From positions 62,001-126,000 of the forward strand of contig JAEBDY010000014.1 of assembly GCA_049997955.1 (NCBI GenBank): 64,000 nucleotides of DNA, written 5' to 3'. Shown piece by piece: positions 18,501 through 26,457 of this stretch. The number at the start of each line of letters is the position of its first letter. The stretch's first letter is position 1. This DNA is from Umezawaea sp049997955 (GTDB lineage: Bacteria > Actinomycetota > Actinomycetes > Mycobacteriales > Pseudonocardiaceae). Below the pieces are notes generated by a model. The model did not search any database and was not told where the DNA came from. It saw only the letters and a program-made list of their open reading frames with translations. The position numbers and the translations under genes are program-made.

Positions 18501-18637
18501 AGCGAACCGGGGTCCACCGCGGCCAGCGCCGACGCTTCGGCCAACGCCTCGGGGGCCAGCACGAACGCCGGATCGTTGGAGGAGATGAAGGTCTCGATCC
18601 GGGCATCGACGATCGCGGTCAACTGTTCTCGTTCCAC
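15581..18637 (-). CDS. Second TPR-CHAT caspase-like protease
   Basis: 1018 residues from GTG at 18637. The TPR-like repeats carry the same 'DLDLEVEAARKAVV' and 'YLSNLAAAHQDRF' hairpin signatures as its neighbour. The C-terminal CHAT domain has His891 ('WVHFACHADTDADRPF') and Cys932 ('LAYLSACTTAFGGT'), then 'HIASVCQLAGFRDVVGTLWR'. It is convergent with the first CHAT gene, the stops being four bases apart, and the two are paralogues by domain order and repeat type but clearly diverged. It has no 4-base-coupled partner of its own, so it may use the same CATRA partners or act alone. Protease activity is inferred from the intact dyad. Confidence 0.88.
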   Translation of the reverse strand: MEREQLTAIVDARIETFISSNDPAFVLAPEALAEASALAAVDPGSLEVAHTLGMFFHCRVVAADQVGAGDPESPDSVTAMRYFRVLHDRAPDLLPDGVFAILVEVWPADAEMLATWNSRAVALLGHGRRNRTPEAVVDGVGLLEHVVARCADAMSRTGYLSNLALAYRVKFLLSNDEEDVAAAIRTGTLAVESATTDEERRGCRSNLAIARTARFEVFGDAADLDHAVRELRTCLDGVAASDLVPGRLSNLAASLASRAEITGDRMDLDEAVRLLEQAVTLTNDPREQAEYLSNLAAAHQDRFILSGDTTDLDLEVEAARKAVVTAAEDPIVGPAMRNNLGLALRSRYQRLRRDEDLDDAVAQFEHALGDVPPGAERARYLSNQSTALRVRFSRHGRRHDIDEAVRTGAEAVGTSGLPSGVAARHRSNLCAALSSRFGVTGHVADLDDACAVGRLASESVPPHDRSRGSIFANLGLALLKRAEHLGREQDLVQAAQAYADAATSPGAPPLVRAISAQACGRVNADLGRWSAATEAFGQAISLLGEVANGDLDLDDQSHLLGDLAGLGSAAAAAALADDGDARRALALLERGRGVMLTRLLNVRGDLDELRARDEHLADTFDGLRHELNRAVPAQVEHRPERAARRTRLARDRDDLVREIRGIPGHEMFLLPRVTDDLLRSPVDGPVVAINVAAHRCDAVVLSAAGVRSFPLPGLSQAEAIVQANKFLLAVHDPNTPDADQHITEVLEWLWDAVAADVLDELGPLLPQGGGGTPARVWWMPTGALSVLPIHAAGHHDVPGRSVLDQVVSSYTPALRALHEAAKQEPAAVDLPLIVAVPNPPGARELPGARSESEQVASWFSGRATVLVDEDAHREQVLAALLDCTWVHFACHADTDADRPFESSLRLQDDVLRARELSALRIRSGSLAYLSACTTAFGGTGLFDEAIHIASVCQLAGFRDVVGTLWRVKDIPAEKMAEWVYRELAELRPAFAVHAAQRGLRERYSGYPHLWASHVHIGP

Positions 18638-18722
18638 TCCCCAAACCTATTCGTCTCGATGCAGAGGGTTCGGACCGCGCGCCGGGCAGCGGTCCGAACC
18701 GTTCACTGTCGTCGCCGGTCGG

Positions 18723-19142
18723 TCACACGTACGCCGTGTAGGTGTTGCCCGCGTTCGCGCGGCAACCCAGCACGGGGCTGTAGATCATCTTCGTCCACCA
18801 GTAGGTACCGTTGGTGCCGCTGTAGTGCTGCTCGTAGCCAGTCGACTGCTGGATCCTGAAGTAGCCGGACCAGCCGACGTTGATCCGCGACCAGTTCGTC
18901 TGGCACGTCGGCGACCAGCGGACCTCCAGCGTGCCACCGTTGTAGCCGACGCTGGTCACGGTGTACGCCCCGGCCGAACATCCCGTCGACTCCGGGTCCT
19001 GACCGGAGCAGTAGTCGCCATAGCACGTGGCCTGGGCGCCGATGGATTGCTCGTGCACCTGTGCGGGTGCAGCAACCGCGGTACCCGCGGAAACCAGCAT
19101 CAGCAGCAATACGACCACTATCGAGCGAACGCTCTTCCCCAT
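18723..19142 (-). CDS. Secreted DUF2690-family protein
   Basis: 139 residues from the ATG at 19142, chosen because GAGGAG lies eight bases upstream and because it begins a textbook Sec signal peptide: MGKSVR, a hydrophobic core 'SIVVVLLLMLVSAGTAV', and an AAPA cleavage region near residue 25. The mature part holds six cysteines including 'CYGDYCSGQDPESTGC' and 'WSPTCQTNW', the DUF2690 pattern. It is likely an extracellular, disulfide-bonded small protein. Its role is not known; the fold is often seen with actinobacterial regulators and secreted enzymes. Divergent from the STAND gene at 19367, with 224 bases between them. Confidence 0.82.
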   Translation of the reverse strand: MGKSVRSIVVVLLLMLVSAGTAVAAPAQVHEQSIGAQATCYGDYCSGQDPESTGCSAGAYTVTSVGYNGGTLEVRWSPTCQTNWSRINVGWSGYFRIQQSTGYEQHYSGTNGTYWWTKMIYSPVLGCRANAGNTYTAYV

Positions 19143-19366
19143 CTGACCCACTCCTCTGCCGATTTGTTCTCCTCTCGACCACACCACGTCCGCAGCCAAC
19201 AGGCCGATCAGGCTGGAAAACGCTGGAAACTGCTCACCTGGACGGCGGAATCCATTGAAAAAACCGACACGCGCATTCGAGCCGCAATAGTGCGGGCGCT
19301 TTGACCGCATTTCGCGGTCGAATCAAGTCGAGTTCAGAGAGCGTTGACGACTGGCGGGAGGGATTG

Positions 19367-21460
19367 GTGAAGGATCGCAACAAGGTCGCGGGAATCGTTT
19401 GTGGGTCGGTCGTGCAGGCTCAGGTCGTCCAAGGGGACCTGCACCTTCACTCGTCATCGGTGCTGGTCGTTCCTCGGCAACTGCCGAGGTGCGCCGCGAC
19501 CGTGGTTGGCAGGGGTGTCGAACTCGCCAAGTTGAACAGGTTGCTCGACGGGCCCGAGTCGACTGCCGTGGTGAGCGGAGCAGCGGGGATCGGCAAAACC
19601 ACCGTGTGCTTGCGTTGGGCGCGGTCGGTGGCGAAGCGGTTTCCCGACGGTCAACTGCACGTGGACCTGCGGGGCTTCGACCCGATGTACGCGCCGTTGA
19701 CCCCGGCCGAGGCCGTGCGCGGTTTCCTGGACGGCTTCGGTGTTCCGCCCGAACGGATCCCGCCCGGTCAGAAGGCCCAACTGGACCTCTACCGCAGCAT
19801 CACCGCCGATCGTCGGGTGCTCGTGGTGCTGGACAACGTCCGCGATGTCCAGCAGGTGCGGAACCTGCTTCCCGGTGGGTCTGGGTGCGTCGTGGTGATC
19901 TCCAGCCGCACCGAGTTGAGCGGATTGGTGGTCAGCGGGCAGGTGCGTCGGATCAAACTCGGCCTGCTCTCGGACGTGGACGCCAGACAGCTCATCAGCA
20001 GGCGCCTCGACGGTGTACCGACGACTTCCCAGGCGGTGGGGGCGTTGGCCGAGCAGTGCGGCGGGCTTCCGCTCGCGCTGGCGATCGTGGCCGGTCGTGC
20101 CGCCGAGGATCGGACTTTCCCGCTCGACGTTCTGGTCGACGAACTGCGTTCGGAGTCGCAGCGGCTAGACGGACTCGACACCGGCGATCCGTACACCACC
20201 GTGCGCAACGTGTTCTCCTGGTCCTACCTCGCGCTTCCCACGGCGGCGCGGCGCATGTTCCGTTTGCTGGGGTTGATGATCGGCACGACGATCGCGCTGC
20301 CTGGCGTCGCCTCGCTCGCGGGTGTGCCGGTCATCCGAGCTCGGGCGATCCTCATCGACCTCAGCCGCGCCAACCTGGTGGAGGAGCACCTGCCGGGCCG
20401 GTACCGCTTCCACGACCTGCTTCGCGAATACGCCCTCGAGCGTCTGGTCGAGGAAGAGCCCGAGTCACTGCGGACCGCGGCCACCAGTCGATTGCTCGAC
20501 TCCTACCTGCGAACGGCAATGACCGTGGACGCTGTCCTGAGTCCTCACAGATTGCGCACTGCCGTTCCCACCACCGCCCCCGGAGTCGTCGTGATCGAGA
20601 CCGCCGACTACCGAGAGGCGCTCGACTGGTGCGCCGCCGAACACCAGTCACTGGTGGGCGCGGTGAGCTACGCGTTCCGCCACGGGCAAGACCGCCACGC
20701 CTGGCAACTGGCCTGGGCGCTCGTCACGTACCTGCGCAGGTTCGGACACCACGGGGATCGCGAGCGCACCCAGCGGATCGCACTGACCGCGGCCCGACGG
20801 CTGGGCGACGGTCACGCCGAAGCGAAGATCTCCCGGGTGCTGGGGAAGACCTTGGTCGGTGCCGGACGCCATCGGGACGCCGAGGTCTTCCTCGAACGTG
20901 CGATCGTGCTGTTCGAACAACTCGGTGACGCGGCTGAGGAATCCGACGCGCTTCTGGGTCGAGGTCGGGCTCACCACGAGCAGGGGCGGCTCGACGACGC
21001 CAGCAGCGATGCCCGACGTGCTCTCGTCTTGGCAGAGTCCGCAGACAACGCGAACCTCCGCGCCACGGCGCTGAACGCGATCGGCCGGAACATGATCGCA
21101 CTCGGTGACCCCGGTGAGGGGATCGCGCACTGCACCGCGGCCTTGGCCCTCTACGGCGAGATCGGCAATTCCGAGGGGGCGGCCGACGCGCTGCGAATGC
21201 TGGGCTGGGCCTGTTACCTCATGGGCGAGTTCGACGAGGCTGTGACGCACTACCAGGCGTCACTGGAGTTGGACCTGGCGCTGGGGGACGAGTTCTACGC
21301 CGCGCTCGTCCTGGCAGCGGAAGGTGACGCCCACCTCGCGGCAGGGCGACGACCGACGGCGGTAGCCGCGTGGCGGCGTGCGGTCGAACTGCTGGACGGC
21401 CTCGGCAGCCACGAGGCCGAACGGGTGCGGACCAGGCTGCGCACGATCGACTCCTCCTGA
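19367..21460 (+). CDS. STAND (NB-ARC/TPR) regulator, AfsR-like without DNA-binding domain
   Basis: 697 residues. The GTG at 19367 has GGGAGG about five bases upstream; the longer frame from 19301 lacks a good site. The N-terminus 'SVVQAQVVQGDLHLHSS' is a short beta motif common ahead of actinobacterial NB-ARC proteins. The NTPase follows: Walker A 'GAAGIGKTTV' near residue 70, Walker B 'RVLVVLDNVRD', sensor 'VVVISSRTEL', 'CGGLPLALAIVAGRA' (GLPL) and a winged helix 'YRFHDLLREYALERL'. From about residue 420 there are TPRs. There is no HTH or SARP domain, so signalling probably passes by protein contact. It may regulate or respond to the secreted DUF2690 protein encoded divergently; this link is only positional. 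Confidence 0.85.
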   Translation: MKDRNKVAGIVCGSVVQAQVVQGDLHLHSSSVLVVPRQLPRCAATVVGRGVELAKLNRLLDGPESTAVVSGAAGIGKTTVCLRWARSVAKRFPDGQLHVDLRGFDPMYAPLTPAEAVRGFLDGFGVPPERIPPGQKAQLDLYRSITADRRVLVVLDNVRDVQQVRNLLPGGSGCVVVISSRTELSGLVVSGQVRRIKLGLLSDVDARQLISRRLDGVPTTSQAVGALAEQCGGLPLALAIVAGRAAEDRTFPLDVLVDELRSESQRLDGLDTGDPYTTVRNVFSWSYLALPTAARRMFRLLGLMIGTTIALPGVASLAGVPVIRARAILIDLSRANLVEEHLPGRYRFHDLLREYALERLVEEEPESLRTAATSRLLDSYLRTAMTVDAVLSPHRLRTAVPTTAPGVVVIETADYREALDWCAAEHQSLVGAVSYAFRHGQDRHAWQLAWALVTYLRRFGHHGDRERTQRIALTAARRLGDGHAEAKISRVLGKTLVGAGRHRDAEVFLERAIVLFEQLGDAAEESDALLGRGRAHHEQGRLDDASSDARRALVLAESADNANLRATALNAIGRNMIALGDPGEGIAHCTAALALYGEIGNSEGAADALRMLGWACYLMGEFDEAVTHYQASLELDLALGDEFYAALVLAAEGDAHLAAGRRPTAVAAWRRAVELLDGLGSHEAERVRTRLRTIDSS

Positions 21461-21541
21461 GCTCGCCCGCTCGCGCGGATCGCCACATCGGCGACGACGT
21501 TCGGGTTCCTCCACCGGCAGGGGGCGATGGGCCCGCTGCCT

Positions 21542-23869
21542 TCAGGTGCCGTCCCGCATCGCATCGTGTCCACAAGCCCCGTTCGCGCGCAGCACGACGC
21601 TGTCCGGGTGGTGCATGGATTCCAGCATGGCAATGGCCTCAGAACGCAATCGCTCTCCCGTCTCCTCGTCGCCGGTTCTCCGGTGTGCGATGGCCAATCG
21701 GGCCAGGCCGTGCGCCTCCCAGTAACGGTCACCCAGCAACCGGTCCAGCACAAGGGATTGCCGGTAGGTGGCGATCGCCCCCTTCAGGTGTCCGACCTGC
21801 AGTTCGGAGTCTCCGATGACCTTCAGCACCGATGCCTCGCCCTCCAGATGTCCTGCGATCGAGTAGAGGTCCAGCGCCCGTTCGCACAAGGGCAACGCGT
21901 CCTCAGGCCGTGCGAGCCGGGACAACTGCCTGCCTGTCGCGGCCAACGCGTCCGCCAGGATCAGGCGATCACCGTCCGCCTCCGCAGAACGAAGTGCGAG
22001 TTCCGCGTGTTCGAGTGCCGAGGTGTGGTCCCCCACGGCATCGAGCGCACGGGCGAACGACAGGTGGGTGCGCACGAGGCCCTCTTCGTCACCGAACGCC
22101 TGCAGGATCGCCAACGCCTCGTCCAGGAGCGGCAACACCTCTTCTTCCTGCCTGGAGCGCGCAAGTGCGTCGGCCAGCAATCTCAACGACTTGGCCTCCG
22201 CGGCCGGGTCGGCGACGCGGCGAGCGGCTTTCACCGCGTCTCGTTGGACCGCGACCCGATTGGTGTGCCTGCCGGTGCGGCGGAGGAACACCATGCACTT
22301 CCAGGCCAGCGTCCACGCGTGCGACTCGAACCCGTGCTCGGCGGCGTGCTGGACCAACCGGCGGAGCGCGGCGCACTCGGCGGTGAACCAGTTCATCGCC
22401 TGAGCGTAGGTGTCGAGTTCCGGTCCCGTTCCATTCGGAACGACCCCCTCGAACCCCGAGTCCTCCACGTCGTTGGGCTGGATGCGGGCATTGGCCAAGG
22501 ACGCGATCCGGAGGTAGTGGTCGAGGAGTCGCCGAACGGCGTTGGTCCGGTCGACATCCGCGTCGTCGCTCAGGCCACGTGCGAGCGAGTAGGCACGAAG
22601 GAGGTCGTGGAAGCGGAAACGCCCCGTCGGCTGCTCGACGAGCATGTTCGCATGGACCAGCTCTCGCACTGCCCTGCCGGGCGGCTCGGGCCCACCAGTC
22701 AGCGCGGCGCACGAGCTCAGGTCGACGTCCGGTCCGGGGTGCAGGCCGAGCAAGCGGAACAGCAACGCCGCTGCGGGCGACAGCACGGCGTAAGACCACT
22801 CGAACACCGCTTGGACATCCAGTCCGGCGTCGGGTGACGAGAAGTGGTCGAGCCTACCCTCGACGTCCCGCAACTCCAGGACGAACGTGCTGATCGGCTC
22901 TGCCGGTCGGTCGGCGACCCTCGACGCCACCAGGCTCAGCGCCAGCGGCAGGGCCGCGCACAGGTCGACGAGTTCACGAACGACCGCGGGTTCGTCCGCG
23001 AGCCTGTGGGCTGGAAGTCTCCCGGCCAGGAGTTCCACGGCGTCGTCGTGCGGCATCACGTCCAGCGAGACCCGCGCCGCGCCTTCCCGGATCACCAGTC
23101 CGTCCATCCGATCGCGGCTCGTCACGACGACCAAACAACCGGGAGCGGACGGCAAAAGCGGCCGAACCCGTTCCGCGGAACGAGCGTTGTCCAGCACCAC
23201 CAGTACCCGCCGCCCGTCGAGCAGGCTCCGGTAGAGCGCCGCCTTCGCGTCGAGGGTGGGGGGAACGTCGGACAGCGGTGCCCCCAAGGCGTAGAGGAAT
23301 CCGAGCAGCGCCTCTCCGGTGTCCAGGGGCGCACCGGTATCGAACCCACGCAGGTCGACGTAGAGGTGACCGTCCGGAAAACCACCTTTGACCCGGTGCG
23401 CCCACCAAGTCGCCAAGGTGGTCTTGCCAATTCCGGCGGTCCCGTGGATCACGCAGATTCCGGTTGGCGGGATGTTCCTGGCCGACTCCCCGAGGTCGGC
23501 CAGCAGGGCCAGTTCCACCGAACGGCCGACGAAGTGCCTCGCACGAGGAGGAAGTTGCCGAGGGCTGGGCAGGACGCCGGAGGCCTCGGCTTCGCGTAAT
23601 CGGACGCTCGTCTTCAAACGACGGGATACCTCAGCCGTGTCCCGCATGGTGCTCAGCCTGCCGAATTCCGTCCCCGCAACCCCGAGTTCGTGGAGCAACC
23701 GCTCGAAAACCGCGCTCCGGGGCAATGTCGTGCCGTTCAGGTAGGCATACAGGCTCGCGGGTGAGACGTTGAGCCGTTTGGCCAACTCCGTGCGATCCAG
23801 GCTCCGTCGTTGGCGTTGTTCTGCACGCAGCACCGCTCGTGCGAGTTCAGCCGCGAGTCCATGTTTCAC
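21542..23869 (-). CDS. HTH-STAND (XRE/NB-ARC/TPR) transcription regulator
   Basis: 775 residues if started at GTG 23869. A longer open frame reaches 24082 but would cover the divergent peptide gene and adds a non-conserved segment. Residues about 15-60 are an XRE-type helix-turn-helix ('RTELAKRLNVSPASLYAYLN'). The NB-ARC ATPase has 'GTAGIGKTTLATWW', 'RRVLVVLDNARS', 'CLVVVTSRDRM' and 'ALPLALSLVASRVA', then the winged helix 'GRFRFHDLLRAYSLAR' and C-terminal TPRs. Such proteins switch specialised metabolism or defence genes in actinomycetes after nucleotide-dependent assembly. Placed divergently to the 24-27.6 kb operon, it is the obvious candidate regulator of it. Confidence 0.85.
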   Translation of the reverse strand: MKHGLAAELARAVLRAEQRQRRSLDRTELAKRLNVSPASLYAYLNGTTLPRSAVFERLLHELGVAGTEFGRLSTMRDTAEVSRRLKTSVRLREAEASGVLPSPRQLPPRARHFVGRSVELALLADLGESARNIPPTGICVIHGTAGIGKTTLATWWAHRVKGGFPDGHLYVDLRGFDTGAPLDTGEALLGFLYALGAPLSDVPPTLDAKAALYRSLLDGRRVLVVLDNARSAERVRPLLPSAPGCLVVVTSRDRMDGLVIREGAARVSLDVMPHDDAVELLAGRLPAHRLADEPAVVRELVDLCAALPLALSLVASRVADRPAEPISTFVLELRDVEGRLDHFSSPDAGLDVQAVFEWSYAVLSPAAALLFRLLGLHPGPDVDLSSCAALTGGPEPPGRAVRELVHANMLVEQPTGRFRFHDLLRAYSLARGLSDDADVDRTNAVRRLLDHYLRIASLANARIQPNDVEDSGFEGVVPNGTGPELDTYAQAMNWFTAECAALRRLVQHAAEHGFESHAWTLAWKCMVFLRRTGRHTNRVAVQRDAVKAARRVADPAAEAKSLRLLADALARSRQEEEVLPLLDEALAILQAFGDEEGLVRTHLSFARALDAVGDHTSALEHAELALRSAEADGDRLILADALAATGRQLSRLARPEDALPLCERALDLYSIAGHLEGEASVLKVIGDSELQVGHLKGAIATYRQSLVLDRLLGDRYWEAHGLARLAIAHRRTGDEETGERLRSEAIAMLESMHHPDSVVLRANGACGHDAMRDGT

Positions 23870-24056
23870 CGAGAACCGCAAATCGCGGGGTTCGTCGCCC
23901 CTCGCAACGGGATTCCAGCTTTCTCCAGAGTTTTCCAACCTCACCACACCATCTTCCCCGTCGGTGGTGCTGTAAAGGGCGAACGAGAAGGGTCGGGGCC
24001 GCTGGAACGCCAGTGGGACTCCGATTTTCTCCCGGACACGGAAAGAGAGCGCGCCA

Positions 24057-24241
24057 TGCTTGTCGAACTCTTCACCAAGCAAGACGTTTCCACACGAACC
24101 ACCCGGACCGACACCTCCGCCAGGATGATCCGGCCCGCGCAGGTCGTGTTCGACACCCTGCCCACGCTCGGGATGGACCGGATGACCGCGGGTCGAGTCG
24201 AGTTCGTGCTCTGCGCCTCGGCGCTCACCGCCCAGGTCTGA
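24057..24241 (+). CDS. 61-residue peptide, candidate precursor or accessory peptide
   Basis: ATG at 24057, preceded by GGAAAGAGAG 6-15 bases upstream. The product starts 'MLVELFTKQDVSTRTTRTDT', is rich in Thr/Arg in the first half, has 'IRPAQVVFDTLPTLG' in the middle and ends 'VEFVLCASALTAQV'. There is no signal peptide, no recognised domain and only one Cys. It is co-oriented with and 156 bases upstream of the PP-loop/oxygenase/P450 operon. Size, position and a small polar head followed by a more hydrophobic tail would suit a modified-peptide precursor, but this is inference; it could equally be a small regulatory protein. Confidence 0.5.
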
Positions 24242-24397
24242 CCGGGGTCCTCCTGTCGTCAGCCCCCGCCGCTGGGCGACGGCCGCTCTGCTCGACGATC
24301 ACCTGAGCGAGGTCGACACGCCGCCGGGAGCACGGACGTGCCACGACACCCGCGTTCCCGGCGCCACCTCCTCACTCCACCGAAGGAGCAACCGCCA

Positions 24398-25609
24398 ATG
24401 TCCGACAGCGTTCCCGTCTTCATCGAAGACGTGCTCGACACCCGTCCCCTGGACGTGACAGGCCTGACGATCGGGGCGCTGCTGGCGGCCAACCGCCTAC
24501 CCGAGAGCATGTTCCAGCCGTACCTCGTGCAAGGGGAGTCCGCGATACCGCTCCCGCTCACCACGCAACTGTCCGCTCTTCCGGCCGATGCCGACAAACT
24601 CCTGGTCCGAGCCATCCGCAACACGCTCTTCCCAACCGTTGTCCCCGCCGCGACCGAGGCGGAAGATCCGGCGGGAAGGTTGCTCGAGCCGGGCGTGGGT
24701 TTCCGCTCGATCCGGGCGGACTCGGCTGGTCTCGCGTACGAGGCGCACGCCACGGTCGACATGGACCAGGCCCAGAAGTTGGTCTCCGACGAGGTAGTCG
24801 ACTTCGAGCAGGAGCACCGGATGTCGCATGCGGGTTGCGTGTTCGGCATCTCGGGAGGCGGGGACAGCAACGCGCTCGCGTACGGCTTGGCCAACGCCTT
24901 GCCGAAGGACCGGCTGATGGCCTTCACCCTGGTGTTCGGTGCGGTCTTCTCTCCCGCGGCCGCGATCCGAGCAGGCGTGCTCTGCCAGGAACTCGGGATC
25001 GAGCACCGGGTCCTGCACCCGGACGACATCGCGGAACTGCTCGGCATCACGACCTCGGTGGACGAGTTGTACGCCGACTTCAGCGAGGTGTTCACCAACG
25101 AGGCCTTGCACTTCTTCGGCACCTTCCTCATCCTGCGCACCGCGCGCACGCTGGCCCGGACCCGCGGCTTCGGCGACTTGGCCTTCGGTTACAACCGGGA
25201 AGACCTGCTCGCGGAACTCCTCTTCATGGTGATGAACGGCAACCGTCCGCTGCCGTACCCGGTCCGGCCCGTGGGTGAACACCGGGTCGTGATGCCCGTG
25301 TGGCGCACCCCCAAACTGCTGCTCGACGCCTGCCACCCCCGGTTCAGCCTGGAGAACTACCGCGAGCGCGACCCGTACACGACCCGACAGCGAAGTCTTG
25401 CGTTCTTCCTGGCGCACGCCATGGACTCGGCGTACCCGTCATTCGGACTCAGCCTGCTGACGGGCCTCTCGAAGGCGTTCGAGGGGAACTGGGGCACCCT
25501 GTCCCACGTCGACGACCTGGACGTGTTCATCACCGAACAAGCAACCGAGGACGGTGTCGAACGGGTCAGGGAACTTCTGGGACGGCATTTCAAGGGCGAT
25601 GTCCGATGA
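24398..25609 (+). CDS. PP-loop ATP pyrophosphatase with an unusual N-terminal domain
   Basis: 403 residues from ATG 24398, GAAGGAG nine bases upstream. The PP-loop motif 'GISGGGDSNALAYGL' is at about residue 147. The downstream 'LAFGYNREDLLAELLFMVM' resembles the G-H-N-x-x-D-x-x-E segment of the TtcA/TilS/asparagine-synthetase superfamily. The N-terminal 80 residues ('LTIGALLAANRLPESMFQPY', then 'DADKLLVRAIRNT') look like a beta-grasp (ThiS/MoaD-like) fold without the terminal Gly-Gly; this is a tentative reading. PP-loop enzymes adenylate a carbonyl to put in N or S, giving lactams, amides, amidines or thiocarbonyls. No glutaminase domain is present, so it is not a standard asparagine synthetase. 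It overlaps the oxygenase gene by four bases. Confidence 0.7.
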   Translation: MSDSVPVFIEDVLDTRPLDVTGLTIGALLAANRLPESMFQPYLVQGESAIPLPLTTQLSALPADADKLLVRAIRNTLFPTVVPAATEAEDPAGRLLEPGVGFRSIRADSAGLAYEAHATVDMDQAQKLVSDEVVDFEQEHRMSHAGCVFGISGGGDSNALAYGLANALPKDRLMAFTLVFGAVFSPAAAIRAGVLCQELGIEHRVLHPDDIAELLGITTSVDELYADFSEVFTNEALHFFGTFLILRTARTLARTRGFGDLAFGYNREDLLAELLFMVMNGNRPLPYPVRPVGEHRVVMPVWRTPKLLLDACHPRFSLENYRERDPYTTRQRSLAFFLAHAMDSAYPSFGLSLLTGLSKAFEGNWGTLSHVDDLDVFITEQATEDGVERVRELLGRHFKGDVR

Positions 25610-26457
25610 GCGCGGCCGTGCGGCTACTCGCCTCGAATATGAGCATCCCGGAGCTACCACTGCCTCCGGAGTGGACACCCGTGCTGGATGCCTGGCCCAG
25701 CACGACCGCCCCGACCGGTGTGGTCGACTCGATCCGTGCGGCGCGAACCGGCGGACTCCTTGCCGAGTCGGGACGGTACGCGGAATTCGCAGATGTCCTG
25801 CGGACGGCGTTGGCAGGAGACGCCCGGAGCGTGGTCGTCACCCACACCAACCCGAAGCAGGTCGTGGAAGTCGTCTCACTCGTAGGCGCTCTGCTCGGCG
25901 ATGTCACCTATCCGACAAGCCCAGTCCTCGGAGGACCCGCGTCAGCCGTGCCGACTGGTGGTGTCGACCGGTACGAACAGGCCTGGCACACCGACAGCAC
26001 GCCTTGGGTGGTCCCCAACAGGTACAGCGTTCTGGGGCTCCTGCGCGGCGACTCCGCCCTCGAGAACGCCGAAACCTGCGTCCTCCCGTGGTCCACCATC
26101 GACCACGAGTGGTGTGCGGAGCCCGCTCTGGACGAAGAACTGCGGAAACACCTGTTCTCCTGGCGGGACAACTACCCTTCCCTACCAGAGCTCTCCGCTC
26201 CCATCCAGGGGGATATGCCGCGCTGGTTCCGTCCCGCTCTCGCGGACCTGATCGACGATCCAGTGCGGCGGGTCGAAGCGTGCCGTGCCGTCGACAACGC
26301 GCTGCTGCGGGTGACCTCGTGGTACGAGGCCGAGGTCGCACCGGGGCGCGTGCTGGTCTTCGACAACCACGAAGCACTGCACCGCGGCCCGGCAGTGCCC
26401 GGCCCCAGCACCCGGACGCTGTTGCGCCTCAAGGTCGACGGGACTCCGGAACGATGA
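25606..26457 (+). CDS. TauD/clavaminate-synthase-like Fe(II)/2-oxoglutarate oxygenase
   Basis: 283 residues from ATG 25606. The metal triad is visible: 'EQAWHTDSTPWVV' gives His-x-Asp, and the C-terminal 'FDNHEALHRGPAVPGPSTRT' gives the distal His (LHRGP) with the 2-oxoglutarate-binding Arg in 'STRTLLRLK'. Length and motif spacing are normal for the TauD/clavaminate synthase family, whose members hydroxylate, desaturate or cyclise small amino-acid-derived substrates. It is translationally coupled at both ends: to the PP-loop gene (ATGA at 25606-25609) and to the P450 (ATGA at 26454-26457). The substrate is unknown, presumably the product of the PP-loop enzyme. Confidence 0.82.
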   Translation: MSAAVRLLASNMSIPELPLPPEWTPVLDAWPSTTAPTGVVDSIRAARTGGLLAESGRYAEFADVLRTALAGDARSVVVTHTNPKQVVEVVSLVGALLGDVTYPTSPVLGGPASAVPTGGVDRYEQAWHTDSTPWVVPNRYSVLGLLRGDSALENAETCVLPWSTIDHEWCAEPALDEELRKHLFSWRDNYPSLPELSAPIQGDMPRWFRPALADLIDDPVRRVEACRAVDNALLRVTSWYEAEVAPGRVLVFDNHEALHRGPAVPGPSTRTLLRLKVDGTPER

